Origin: Favolaschia claudopus
Lineage: Eukaryota > Basidiomycota > Agaricomycetes > Agaricales > Mycenaceae
Assembly: GCA_037176885.1 (NCBI GenBank)
Contig: JAWWNJ010000034.1
Location: 310,001 to 374,000 of the forward strand
Direction of reading: 5' to 3'
DNA: 64,000 nt
The notes under the pieces are model-generated. The model did not search any database, was not told the DNA's origin, and worked only from the letters and a program-made list of their open reading frames with translations. A program made the position numbers and the translations under genes. Below are positions 1 to 9,885 of this stretch, one piece after another. How positions within the stretch are numbered: position 1 is the stretch's first letter; the number at the start of each line of letters is the position of its first letter.

Positions 1-104
1 CGGTGCCGTCGCCCGTGGATGGGGATGGGGCGGCGGGGGCGGCGTTGGCGGAGAGTACTGCTGAGAGTGCTGCTGCTGCGCCTGCGCCTGTTCCTGCGGC
101 GTGA
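1..104 (+). CDS. 3' end of a gene cut by the window edge (Ala/Pro-rich tail)
   Basis: Reading frame 3 is open from the window edge to a TGA at 102-104. It encodes about 33 residues rich in Ala, Pro and Gly (VPSPVDGDGAAGAA, then alanines, ending PVPAA). This low-complexity tail with a GC-rich codon pattern looks like the carboxy end of a protein whose body lies outside the window. Frame 1 is also open to a TGA at 109-111 but gives an Arg-rich peptide that looks less like protein. The product cannot be identified from this fragment. Confidence 0.35.
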   Translation, partial: VPSPVDGDGAAGAALAESTAESAAAAPAPVPAA

Positions 105-540
105 GACGTGACGGTGAGGAGGATATGGAAGGCGAGCGTTAATATTTATCTTTAAGATTCATTGGATGGATGCAGGGCGGGCGGCGGGTGGAGGGGTGTA
201 CACAGCACAACGCGCACTGACGGTATACATACATACATGACTCACTTCCAATGCCGTTCGCATAGACGGCACATTCTTATGCTTATGATTTCGCTTCGTT
301 CCGCATATACTCACTCATTCTGGTTTCTCTATCACATTATCTGTGGATACGCATACCATTTCTCCTTCGTCCACATTGTCCTGTTTGTCCTGCCCCTGTT
401 CGTATGTACGCTAGTTATCATACGTACCGTCGCGTGCGGCGTTTGTCTGTCCACTACTCCCTCGTGTGCGTGATGCATCTGAATCTGAGGAGCGGGGGTC
501 GTTTGTGATACATTGGGTGGAGACTACATGGCTCCTAGAT
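105..540. other. Intergenic, no gene seen
   Basis: This stretch separates the 3' ends of two convergent genes and should hold both 3' UTRs. I see only short open frames without spliced continuation or recognisable residues, and T/C-rich tracts compatible with 3' processing. Confidence 0.5.
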
Positions 541-1991
541 CTATGGGAATACGAAAGGCTCTCCTACGAGGTTCTCCGTCAAGGCCCAGAGCTTCTCCGC
601 TGTCTCCTGTGCATGCGCGAGTCAATAATGTACACACGGTGAAGAGAGGGATGATACGCACGGGATCCGAGGCCTGTGAAGTGAGGGAGGCGTTGCCTTC
701 GACGCAGTCGGAGAGGTATGCGCCGGATTTATCTATCAGCGGAAGGCGGCGGGTCAGTGAATGTGTAAGGTATGGGTTAGCCAGGCTTACCCTCGATTCT
801 AGGGTCGAAGGCTGCGACGACGGTGCTGCGGAGGCATCATACTGGTCAGGCCAAGATGATAGATAAACAGGAGAGGACCCACGTCGCTGCGCCTTGACCG
901 AGCGTCTTGAATTCCCATGGCGGGTTTGAAGGGCGGTTGCCGTCTGCGTCGAGGATACCTGTGTGCATGTAAGGATGCTTCAAGACTACTTTGTGAATGC
1001 GAGTAGGACGTACCCATGGACTGCATGTACTCGCGGGACTCCTCCTTCTCCATGATGTTGGTGTATATTGCTGGGGATGAGATGATTAGCACGAGGAGTA
1101 GACGTAACGAACAGAAGAAAGCGTACCCCCAGGATGCACACTATAGGCCTTCAGCGCGCCCTTAGCGCGCTTCGCTAACTCGCGCGTCGTGAGGATATTC
1201 GCGACCTTCGAGCGGTAGTATCCCTGTCCGGGGTCGTACGTGTCTGCGCTCGGGTGCTCGATGATGTCGAGCAGAGCTTGCCCGCCGACGTCGCTGAGGG
1301 CGTGCGCGCCGCTGCTGAGGAATACGACGCGCGGGGTGAGGTTTTGGGTGCGGCTTGCCAGAAGCTTTGGTGCAAGGAGGGTAGTGAGGAGGAAGTGCCC
1401 GAAGTGATTGATGGCCATTTGGGATTCGAGGCCGTCGGGGGTGAGTTTAAAGGGGCCGATGAGGGCTGCGGCGTTGTTGATGAGGACCTGTGGAACATTG
1501 ACGAGGGGGATTAGTTGAAGGTTTTGAGAGGGGAGGGAAGGAAGGAAGGATTCTGACATGGAGAGGTTCGGGGTATGCATTGACTTCGGCTGCTGCAGCG
1601 CGGACTGCTGCTAGCGAGGACAGGTCTAGTACAAGGGGCTTGATATTCGCGTGGGGGTGTTCTATCTTGATCGCGTCTTCTGCGAGTTTGAGGCTTTTCG
1701 GGTGTAAATTAGTGCAATACGAGACTCGGGAGGAAAAAGGTGGCATACCGTTCAGCGTTGTACCCCGTGATGATTACGAGGTTAGCGTGCTTGGCTATCG
1801 CTCGTGCGGTTTCGAAACCAAGGCCATTAATCGAAGTACCCGTAACGAGCACTAAAAGACGTCAGATAGAGATTGGACTCATTGGAGAAAAGGAAAAGGT
1901 GAGACATACCATTCTTCCCAGTTATCCTGTCCGCAAATGCAGCGACAACTTCGTCCGCTGTGGTGGAAAACGAAAAGTCTGGGAGAGACAT
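541..1991 (-). CDS. Short-chain dehydrogenase/reductase, nine exons, 328 aa
   Basis: An NAD(P)-dependent oxidoreductase of the classical SDR fold; substrate unknown. Exons rebuilt by hand: 1991-1910, 1851-1749, 1693-1558, 1487-1127, 1070-1014, 958-883, 825-791, 732-662 and 606-541. All introns are GT-AG and the phases join without a stop (987 nt). Visible motifs: the cofactor-binding TGTSINGLG at about residues 31-39, LINNAA at 109-114 (the NNAG-like motif), an active-site Ser in FLSSG at about 166, YYRSK with Tyr197 and Lys201 (the YxxxK catalytic pair), and HPGAIYTNI after it. The carboxy part (GILDADGN, GQGAATTVVAAFDPRIE, AEKLWALTENLVG) matches the WWOX/retinol-dehydrogenase-like SDR group common in fungi. 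Full length for the family. The start ATG lies only about 145 bp from the large retroelement insertion. Confidence 0.9.
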
Positions 1992-2134
1992 AGAGATGAA
2001 TGTGCGAGTGCGTAAGGTGAATTGGGAGCGACATTTATGAGGCTTCAATTTTCCTCCCACATACAGTCAGCTAAGTCAGACAACGCCCGGGACCGCCAGC
2101 TATGAGAGATTTTATGTCGTTTCACCGCCCGATG
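1992..2134. promoter_or_regulatory. Remaining proximal upstream region of the SDR gene
   Basis: This is all that is left of the SDR upstream region before the retroelement nest begins. The rest of the original SDR/Sec24 intergenic region now lies at 25009-25995, about 22.9 kb away. No clear TATA box was seen on the minus strand. Confidence 0.35.
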
Positions 2135-2138
2135 CCGC
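2135..2138. repeat. Left target-site duplication of the composite gag-only element (CCGC)
   Basis: CCGC abuts the left terminus TGATGCGC at 2139. The same four bases follow the right terminus GCGCATCA at 25005-25008. A 4 bp duplication fits integrase-mediated insertion and equals the length made by the nested gypsy element. Confidence 0.7.
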
Positions 2139-2516
2139 TGATGCGCTGCGCAGAGCGCTGGCCGCGCATCCGGTCCGATCACTTCCGAGACAAACACGAC
2201 CACACGCGTCGCGACGCGTCGTTCCGCATGGCTCGTTTTCACTTGTTTCAGTTCCACACGTTGATCCGCCACAGCCATATGGCTGCTTTGATTCACTTTT
2301 GATTTTGTTTATATACTTCATCCTCCTGTATTTTGTAGAGCACCTTTCCATCGATCTAGATTTTATTCTCGTCCTCTCGCATGATCCCGTAGTCCCTCGC
2401 CGTCTCTCTCGATGCTCGATCTCGCCTTCGTCTCGTCCCTCGTCGCCTACGCCTTCGGATTTCTATATCCTTCTGTTTCTTTTCATCTCAGCCAGTCGAG
2501 CTATGAGCAGGTGAAG
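2139..2516 (+). repeat. Inverted partial LTR at the left end of the composite
   Basis: The first 378 of the 447 LTR bases, identical by eye to the LTR at 24558-25004 but in the opposite orientation. It stops inside the LTR at GAGCAGGTGAAG and is fused directly to gag interior sequence. It keeps the LTR TATA element (TTTATATA near 2308), so it could send transcription rightward into the antisense of gag. Confidence 0.8.
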
Positions 2517-4109
2517 GGTTTGTGATGGACAGGTGAGTCGGCCCGAGTACGTGGCATCGTGGATAACTGGATCCCGGATGAATCTAGTTGTTGATGAAAT
2601 ACGGCGACTGGCGGGCTACAGGCTGACTGAGACGAAGTGAACGGCGTCGGGGGATGAGCACGTCGTGTGTTGAGGTAGCTGGATAACCGAAAAGGTGCGG
2701 ATAGTGATGAATCTGTACTGTGCCAAGTACTAATGCGTGTGCGAAGGTCTGCGCCAGATATTCGATGCGGAACGAACATGCCGTTGGGTAGAACAACTTT
2801 CCCCTCAGCATTACGGCGGCAAAAACCTCGAGAGGTATCAGCGGAGACGGCGGGGCATTGAGCAATGAAATGTGCGGGATCGCTGCAATACGAGCAGAGA
2901 CGGCGGGGGTGATGATGTCGAAGTGGGATTGGAAGTAGAAGTGCCAGGTGAGTGTTGCGACAACGAAACAACGTGTGAGAGTTCGCTAATTGCGTCACGA
3001 AGCGTGGCGATAGTCGGGTCGAGGGGAATAGCTGCGGGTGCGGATACATCCGTGGAATGAGGTGGCAGCGGGGAAAAAGATGAAGTGTCATGGAGAACAA
3101 AGTCGACAGCGTCGCGAATAGCGTCGATTGGGTACGTATCGTCTCGATGTACGTCGGGGAATTTAATCGAAAGGCGCTGGAGCATGCGTCGACGAACGTC
3201 TACGGGAATCGCATTCAGGAAGCTGCGTGACTGTTCGGGAACGGAAAGGCGGCGTTTGGAGAGGAGAAAGGATGAAATGGAGAAGAACCTGCGATAGAAC
3301 TCGAAAAAGCGGGCGCGGGACAACGATGGCAGGGCGCGCAACTCGATTGTAAGCGACTCGAGGTCGGCAATGGAATATCGACGGTCGGGGTCGGCTTCTG
3401 GATATAAGCGAAATATCGCGGTGGCGAACTGAGCGAATGAAGCGTCGTCGTTGTGGAACTCCGGGACTGACTCCCATAAATACTGGTCATCAAGGGCGAG
3501 GAAACGAGTAGCGTGGTACTTCATCTCGGGCTCGGAGACTATGTGCGAGCGAGTGAAAAGGAAATCGAGGTCGGAGAAATATTTTGGGAGCTCGTGGGGA
3601 GTGTGCGACTCGAACACGGGGGCTATCGGATCGCGACGAGCGGGCATCGAAGGCGGCGGAGGCGAAGCGGAAGCAGGAGATGGAAGTGAGACAGGAGAAG
3701 CCTGCACTTCGACATCTGTGAGCAGCGCCGGAGGAGAACGCGAGCGTGCTGGCGAATGCGATTTCGACATCTGGGGCACGGATGAAGTCGATGAGGATGA
3801 AGGCGAAGGCTTGAACTGCGGAAGAGGGGAGGGGAAAATATACGGCGGTGGTTTCGGGGGTACAGACGGCGGTGGATGTGTGAGGGACGAGCCTGAGACA
3901 ACAGTGAATGAAACCCCTCGCGGTGGGCTCCAAAATGACATGCTTCCAGCGTGTCTGAGCGCGAATGCGACTACGACAACAACTAGAAGAGTGTGCGAGT
4001 GGGTCTTCACCTGCTCATAGCTCGACTGGCTGAGATGAAAAGAAACAGAAGGATATAGAAATCCGAAGGCGTAGGCGACGAGGGACGAGACGAAGGCGAG
4101 ATCGAGCAT
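2517..4109 (-). pseudogene. Truncated, frameshifted gag of the gag-only element (copy 1)
   Basis: A near-identical second copy of the gag at 22767-24731. The amino part (about 423 aa from the ATG at 4109) is open. A run of five G at 2905-2909, against four in copy 2, then shifts the frame just before the CCHC knuckle. The knuckle (CSYCSDPAHFIAQC) and about 150 further residues lie in the next frame. The last 725 bp of the interior, up to the polypurine tract, are absent because the sequence joins the inverted LTR at 2516/2517. It cannot make the full Gag without a frameshift. Confidence 0.8.
3914..3932 (-). promoter_or_regulatory. Primer-binding site of gag-only copy 1
   Basis: On the minus strand it reads TGGAGCCCACCGCGAGGGG, three bases after the LTR end. 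It starts with TGG, the complement of a tRNA CCA end. It is identical to the sites at 24536-24554 and 20516-20534. I could not assign the priming tRNA. Confidence 0.6.
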
Positions 4110-4307
4110 CGAGAGAGACGGCGAGGGACTACGGGATCATGCGAGAGGACGAGAATAAAATCTAGATCGATGGAAAGGTGCTCTACAAAATACAGGAGGA
4201 TGAAGTATATAAACAAAATCAAAAGTGAATCAAAGCAGCCATATGGCTGTGGCGGATCAACGTGTGGAACTGAAACAAGTGAAAACGAGCCATGCGGAAC
4301 GACGCGT
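3936..4307 (-). repeat. Middle LTR of the gag-only element, part 2 (split by the gypsy insertion)
   Basis: This segment plus 22339-22413 makes one 447 bp LTR (372 + 75). The gypsy element entered inside the GACGCGTCGCGACGCG stretch of this LTR. The unbroken version is at 24558-25004. Confidence 0.85.
4304..4307. repeat. Target-site duplication of the gypsy element (GCGT), left
   Basis: GCGT precedes the LTR terminus TGTAACG at 4308 and recurs after the other terminus at 22335-22338. The empty site in the sister LTR (near 24926-24940) has one GCGT at this point, which confirms a 4 bp duplication. Confidence 0.85.
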
Positions 4308-6105
4308 TGTAACGCTGACACTTGAATATATCAACTGAAGTGCTAAATATAGCGCAGCAGAGAATCTACCACCCAAAATATATATATAACACAATCAACC
4401 AACACACACAACACTACAACACAAATATCTCCACAAGATACACTCAAATGTCTCTCGAAGAGTTCGTGGGGTTCGATCCGAAATCCAGATGTCACAGTGA
4501 CGAGGATATAAGTCGACTTGCAAGTAAGAACCTTGCACAAAACACGCTCTCACACACCGTAGATGGAAGTGATTCCGTCCGCGGACCTTTCCTAAAAATA
4601 GGAACTATAAACAGTAGGATACAAGATACCCAACGAAGTTGAATATCAGGGCGAGATTGAAACAATGACCACAGACAGTTTCCGCGGCAGAATGCACAAT
4701 TCTTATAGCGCCAGTTACGCTATAGACCTGAACCTCCAAATTCCAGGAACCTTTGACACTCCTTTATATAGCACAAGCCTTTCAGACGAGGACTAATCAG
4801 ATCTCTTCCGGTTATGCGCCAGCAGTCCCAACGCAATGCTTCAGCAGATGGACAGTTCCACTCTTCCTCAGACTCAGGGAGATACTAGTTCACTCTCGAG
4901 CACACGTATCCTTACAACGAAATAGACAGTCCGCGGGCAGTAGAGGCAGGCAGTTCCTTGCACACTAAGGCCACGACAAAGCTACTCGAATGCAAAGCCT
5001 CCGCAGGTGAACACTCTCGAAACAATGCTTAGATTCACACTTGAACTGAACTTCAACACAATTTCTATTAAGACAAACGAGTAGACAATATCTTTTTATA
5101 TGCCTCTACGTTGCTGCCTGAGTTCACCAACGCTGTCCAATAGACTGAGCGCGATGTCCTCCTGCTCAACGAGAAATACAGGTCCTTTTATACTAATGCC
5201 AAGAAATACATCACATAAATAGTACAGAGTAAGCAATGTCGATCCAATTGAGTAGAGAGATGGTATATTGGTATTTGGGTGTCCCGGCGGACCTTCGGCA
5301 GCCTCTTGGCTTGTCGATCCAACGGTAGAAAGTCAGCCATTATGACTCTCACGGTTGAATCACTGAATGGCGGAAGCCCGCGGAACGCCATCATTGGTGA
5401 TCCCGTCAATCCGTCACTGGCGGCAACCCTTCCGGTGGTGCTATCAACGCCTCTAATAACTCCTGAGACTATTCTTGGGACATTCCAATTCACTCGCAAT
5501 ATCACAGGCTCGTCTGTTGTCCAATTTATCAAGCCACCAAGTCATCCGCGCTGACTCCAATATAGAAATAGATTTCTAATGAAGTTGCCGCACTTGTTCG
5601 GCTTCAGCATCACATCATCAACTCTCCTGTCAAAGACCTCATGTCTTGCCATAACTCTGCCTTCTGATCCTAGCACCGGCATCTCCTGTATGAGATCCCT
5701 TTCCGCTGTTCCAGCCGTCTATTTATAGTCGGCAGCCCGCGGCATCTGTCTTTTGACTGATGTTGACTCTGATAGCCCCCGCGGCGCCTCCTACATCCTT
5801 GTCGACCTTTGTCTAAGTCCGTAGTACACAAGTACTTGACTCTTCGTCACTCTTCTGAGGGTTCTGTTATGGAACAGATCCATAGTACTGCAGTAGGCTA
5901 TTAATATAATGCCTTTCTCCTGTGATGGGTTTTACGGTCAACAGCTCGGAGCTCACTTTGACCCTCCTTAGTGTCACCAACAGAGGTACTGACTTCCTAT
6001 TGATAGTCGAGTAAGACTATAGTCGTGGCGGGTAGTTGGGTTGTTTAGGGCCGCACTTGACTTAAAATAGCCAGATATAACGCGCAAAAATGGCCAGTCG
6101 TTACA
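4308..6105 (-). repeat. 3' LTR of the gypsy element
   Basis: 1,798 bp, TGTAACG...CGTTACA, the same length as the LTR at 20537-22334 and without a difference that I could see. On the minus strand it contains a strong TATA element (TATAAAAGG, 5184-5192) and six CCGCGG palindromes. Several open frames exist inside it, but none shows protein-like conservation that I can judge. The plus-strand side of this LTR faces accessory gene A. Confidence 0.95.
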
Positions 6106-6121
6106 TCTCCCCTTCACTAAA
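6106..6121 (-). promoter_or_regulatory. Polypurine tract of the gypsy element
   Basis: On the minus strand it reads TTTAGTGAAGGGGAGA and touches the 3' LTR terminus TGTAACG. This is the expected site for plus-strand priming of reverse transcription. A near-identical second tract lies at 9690-9705. Confidence 0.8.
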
Positions 6122-6944
6122 TCTAGACCGTCCCCGGTCTACAGCCTGCACCAAAATCCGTGCTTATTTTTGGCTTTAAATCTAGTGGACCGCAAGGATG
6201 ACAACTCCCGCGGACGTCTATTTTTAGACCAACTGCAAACTACTTTTCTGTCCCTTTTTCCTCGAGCGACTTGTTTCTAGTCAAGTCCTTCTGCACTACT
6301 CGCTAAGACGTTCCGCCTGTTAATTTAGACAGTTGCTTCCGCGGACGCCAATCATTACGGCATATGACGTCATTGACACTTTCTGTCTGAAATATTCGGA
6401 CAGGGGTCTTTCACCTCTTTTCCTTATATTTTTCGACTCGGTCAAATTTTCGCCGTCCTGGACTCCACCAACCCTAATCCTAAGTGCGTTTGCACTTCCG
6501 CTTTATCTAATCTGAACTTCCGGCTTATCTTTTGCCGCGGCCGCCTCTGCCCTGGCAATCAGCTTCAGGTTTTCATCAAACCTTAATACTGGCTTCTAAT
6601 TACTGCGGCTGCGCCCTAGATTAACTTTCACCTTCTGTGCTTCCTTCTAGGTGAGTCACTGAGATTTCAATTCAGTTCTTCTGAAGGCGTGGCGACTTAG
6701 AGAAAATTTCTCTAAGTCCGCGCTGACTTATAGCTTGAGTGGGTGCGTCTCTTAGCGCCCACTTCTTCCTTCCTTCCACCACCACCACACACAGTGTCTT
6801 ACACCCTGTGGCCGTCTTCTTGGTTATTCTCCTGGCCCTTCGACACGCTCCTCGACGCTTACGTCGCCGAGTAGCCTCCTTCTTGGACTCTTTTCGCAAT
6901 CCTCGCCCAACAACCACTTTCCTCTGGTGCTCGTCGCCGGACTT
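6122..6944 (+). other. Upstream region of accessory gene A
   Basis: About 820 bp between the polypurine tract and the first ATG of gene A. It contains three CCGCGG sites (near 6208, 6339, 6535) and a GTCTATTTTTAGAC palindrome near 6211. I see no convincing open frame. It presumably holds the promoter and 5' UTR of gene A. Confidence 0.45.
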
Positions 6945-8866
6945 ATGCCCGTCAAGAAGGGTACCTCTGAACCAACTCGTCGCTCTACCCGCAAGACCAC
7001 CATGGCTTCCACTAAGCGTCCGCGCAAGACTAAAGCCGGGGCTAAAGTGGGCCCTGGCCGTTCCTCCGTCGTCGTCCCCAAGGACGTCGAGCCAGACCTT
7101 CCCGAATCAGAAGAGTCAGCGGCGTCGACCCCAGAGCCTCCCGCGCCTTCTTCTTCTCGCAAAATCAAGTCTCCACCCGCGGAGGAGCCTGTCGTCGTCG
7201 CCGGCCCTTCTACTCGTACAGCTCTTTTCGAACCACCACCGCAGATTCCTTCGGACGACCCCTCTGCTGCCTTCTGGGCCCCATTCGACAATTCTTTCGC
7301 GCGCGACCTGATTCCGCTTTTCATTCACAAGCCGCCGCCGCCGTCGGTCGAGCAGCTCCGTAGCTTAGCATTGTTGACACCAGTCCTCGTGCGTGTCTTT
7401 TTCCTTTTCTTCTTTTAATCCAATACTTATTCTTCTTTTAGACCCCTTATCGTCGCGAACACCCCAACATCCCGTTGAATGTCGAGGCATTCTTGTGGGC
7501 CCTCGCTCGCGCTGCTCGCCATATCGCCAAAACTATCCCCGACGTCGACGCAGCGGAGGAGTTGATCGCACTCTACCGCGATCTTCGTCCCTCATCTGAA
7601 ATCCAGGATACCATTCTCGCCGCGGACCCGCTAGGCAAGCATTACGGTGCGGGGTTCTGCGTCCCCAGCATTGTCACCGTGCCTACACGAAAGCCCCGGG
7701 CTCCCGTTTTCTCTGATAGCGAAGATTCAGACGCCGAGGAGCCGCCTGCGAAACGTCCGCGCATGGCCATCTCTCCTTCACCTGGGCGCTCGCCGACTCC
7801 AGCTCCCGCGTCTGAGCGTTCTGCGACCCCAATGGGGCCCGTCTTCGACATTACCACTCGCGCTCAGCTCATCAATATGTTCTTTGATATTCCCGAGACC
7901 GGTAAGCCTGAAGGTTCCTTCTTTCTTTATACGGTGGCTTATCTTCTTATTCCAGGCATGCCTTCGCCAGCACATATGAAGATTCCTACTTCCTACGTCC
8001 AGTCGTCCCTGGTACCACCGATGTTGTCCAAAATTGCCTTCCCCTGCCTGAACTGCGTCCTTAATTTCGCCGAGTGCAGGCCCGTCGGAGGCCGTTCTTC
8101 CGTCTGTACTCGTTGCGCGGAACGCAAGCACCAGTGCTCCCACAACTGGACGCCTCTCGAATTCAAACGGTTCGCCGAATGCATGCGCCCCTTCATCGCT
8201 GTCGCTCCCCACACCATCGCCGCCGCACTTCAACGTCTTGTGCAGGCATACGAGGATGCGCAGTTCACTAGCTTTGCCCACGTCCGCGCTCTCAACAATC
8301 TCCGTTTGCAAGCCCAAGACTCCGCCCTCACGATCTCCGGTGCGGAGCGTTCACTCGCCGTCGAGCAGTTCGACGAGTTCTTTGTGGATAAAGAAGGCGC
8401 GGATCTTGCTCGCGATTTTGTGGCGCATGTCTTGTCGAAGAAGCCCTTCTACGAGCTGGAACGAGACTTCGTTGCTCATGAGGCTACTTCAAGCGCGATT
8501 CCGGTAACGAACGAGGCGGGCGACGTCGAGAGCTATATGTATCATCCCAAGTTCTCCGCGCGCATCATTCCCGACTTAGATCTTAAAGGCGTTTTGAAGA
8601 CGGTGGACCCTCAACTCGGTCCTGTTGCTTCTTTCGACGACCTTTCTGCCGCGGGGCCTTCTTCGTCCAAGCTTGCCCCTGCGACTTCTACTTCGGCAGC
8701 CAAGCCTTCCACCCCTCCGCCTACGTTTGGACCGGCGCCTTTGTTGGAGACACCAACTTCCAGTTCGTCAAAGGCCCACCCTTCCGCTTCCGCCAGTCCG
8801 CGCAAAGGGAAGGAGGTGGAGAAGTCTCCCAAGGTGGATAAAGGCAAGGGGGCTGATCGCGGATGA
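6945..8866 (+). CDS. Gypsy accessory gene A: 604 aa protein with a Zn2Cys6-like cysteine array
   Basis: Three exons (6945-7388, 7442-7901, 7956-8866) with GT-AG introns and consistent phases. The start is the first ATG of the open frame (MPVKKGTSEP). Residues 1-110 are basic, then Ser/Pro/acidic. A basic patch (AKRPRM) in exon 2 could act in nuclear localisation. Cysteines 332, 335, 342, 352, 355 and 362 give C-X2-C-X6-C-X9-C-X2-C-X6-C, the spacing of Gal4-type binuclear zinc clusters. The usual Arg/Lys residues are missing in the first half, but the second half (CTRCAERKHQC) is basic. A helical middle region follows, then a Ser/Pro-rich tail ending in Lys-rich repeats. The gene lies antisense to gag-pol, so its introns are not removed from the genomic RNA and survive retrotransposition. 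A DNA-binding role is an inference; transcription factor, silencing antagonist and cDNA-binding protein are all possible. Confidence 0.75.
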
Positions 8867-9689
8867 ACGCTCGTGCCGTACACTGAACTTTTTCCTTGCT
8901 ATATCTTATTTCTTTGATCATTACGAATATCTTGTTGTGCTGTCGTCTCCAGCCGTATCGTAGACCAATTCAAAAAAACCACTCTGTATATAGCTCGACT
9001 CAGTAGCCATAGTTTTAGTTTACTTTGTTTGTAAACCCGCTACTTCGAGTCCAATACACTAGCGCCCACTGGCGCCTATTGATGTCTTGATTCAACCGTG
9101 TGAACGCTTTCGTAAGACTTTTGGTCTTAAAGAAATCCACCAAGTCCACATCAACCGGCCATCATGCCGTCATCAATCCTTCGGAGATTGCCGAAGACTG
9201 AATTTTGACCAAGTCCATCGTCAAAACCCTTTTTCAACTTCTATTGGAATCAGTCCAATTTCTCCTGTACTTCCACCAGAAGTCACGCTTGACACTTATT
9301 TGACACTTTTCTTCAAGTCGTCAAAAAGTTTCCTCTAGTCAACTCTTCTTTCAGTTTTCCGCGGGTCTATTTATAGCACAGTTTAAACTCTCTCTCTTAA
9401 GTACCGCGGTAGATACTCAGCGGAGAGTTCTGTACTCCCGCATGTATATTCCACAAGCCTCTTGCTTAATAGAATAACCACTATCATCCCTAACTGCCTC
9501 TTAAAATCGATCGTATAGGAACCGATCGACATTATTCAGCCTTAAAACTCTTCCGCAACTTGGCTTTTGCAACGCTCCAGCTCTAATCGTCTAATTTTAG
9601 CAAAACGAAATTTCCCTGTCTCTTTATGGGTAAATTTGCAAGGCCCGCGGTGGCGCAATACCCTCCCGCGGTTGTCTGTTGTTCTATAG

Positions 9690-9705
9690 TCTCCCCCTCA
9701 CTAAA
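9690..9705 (-). promoter_or_regulatory. Internal (central-like) polypurine tract
   Basis: On the minus strand it reads TTTAGTGAGGGGGAGA. It differs from the 3' polypurine tract (TTTAGTGAAGGGGAGA) at one base. Flanking sequence shows no LTR similarity, so it does not look like an old LTR junction. It may prime a second plus strand, as central polypurine tracts do in some retroviruses and retrotransposons. Confidence 0.55.
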
Positions 9706-9824
9706 GAAAAAAGATGCGTCCTCGCATATTCAATTCAGTTAGAGGTGCAACCAACAGCCTTGGCTCGTTTCTACGATCGTAGCCGGTCCTTAATAATTTA
9801 ACCAAGCTGTCATAGTCAAAAAAC

Positions 9825-9830
9825 TATAAA
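9825..9830 (+). promoter_or_regulatory. TATA box of accessory gene B
   Basis: TATAAA stands about 55 bp before the gene B start ATG, a plausible distance for a fungal core promoter with a short 5' UTR. Confidence 0.45.
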
Positions 9831-9885
9831 TTGACTTCTGTTCTCTGCTCATTTCTTCGTCGCCTACAGGCCTTCATCGCATGCC

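Larger units (their letters stand above)
8867..9885. other. Non-coding spacer between accessory genes A and B
   Basis: About 1 kb without a supported gene. It holds the 3' UTR of gene A, four CCGCGG sites (near 9359, 9414, 9645, 9665), a TCTATTTATAG motif near 9366, an internal polypurine tract (9690-9705) and a TATA element before gene B. Confidence 0.5.

Noticed and set aside
3451..4020. 189 aa Gly/Glu-rich plus-strand frame in the gag region (also at 24073-24642)
   Set aside because: Antisense shadow of the Ser/Pro-rich part of gag, present in both copies only because the DNA is duplicated.
2139..4307. Inverted repeats around a gag-like ORF, suggesting a DIRS-type element
   Set aside because: No tyrosine recombinase, and the repeats resolve into an ordinary LTR (with PBS, polypurine tract and TATA) plus one inverted partial LTR. 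A TSD is present, which DIRS elements lack.
5188..5554. Overlapping open frames of 114 aa (-) and 91 aa (+) inside each gypsy LTR
   Set aside because: Both strands are open over the same DNA and neither shows motifs. The duplication in the two LTRs is trivial, so it is no evidence of coding.
6739..7328. Several 70-190 aa frames on both strands over the gene A leader and exon 1
   Set aside because: They are shadows of GC-rich gene A exon 1 in other frames; only the frame from 6945 continues across good splice sites.
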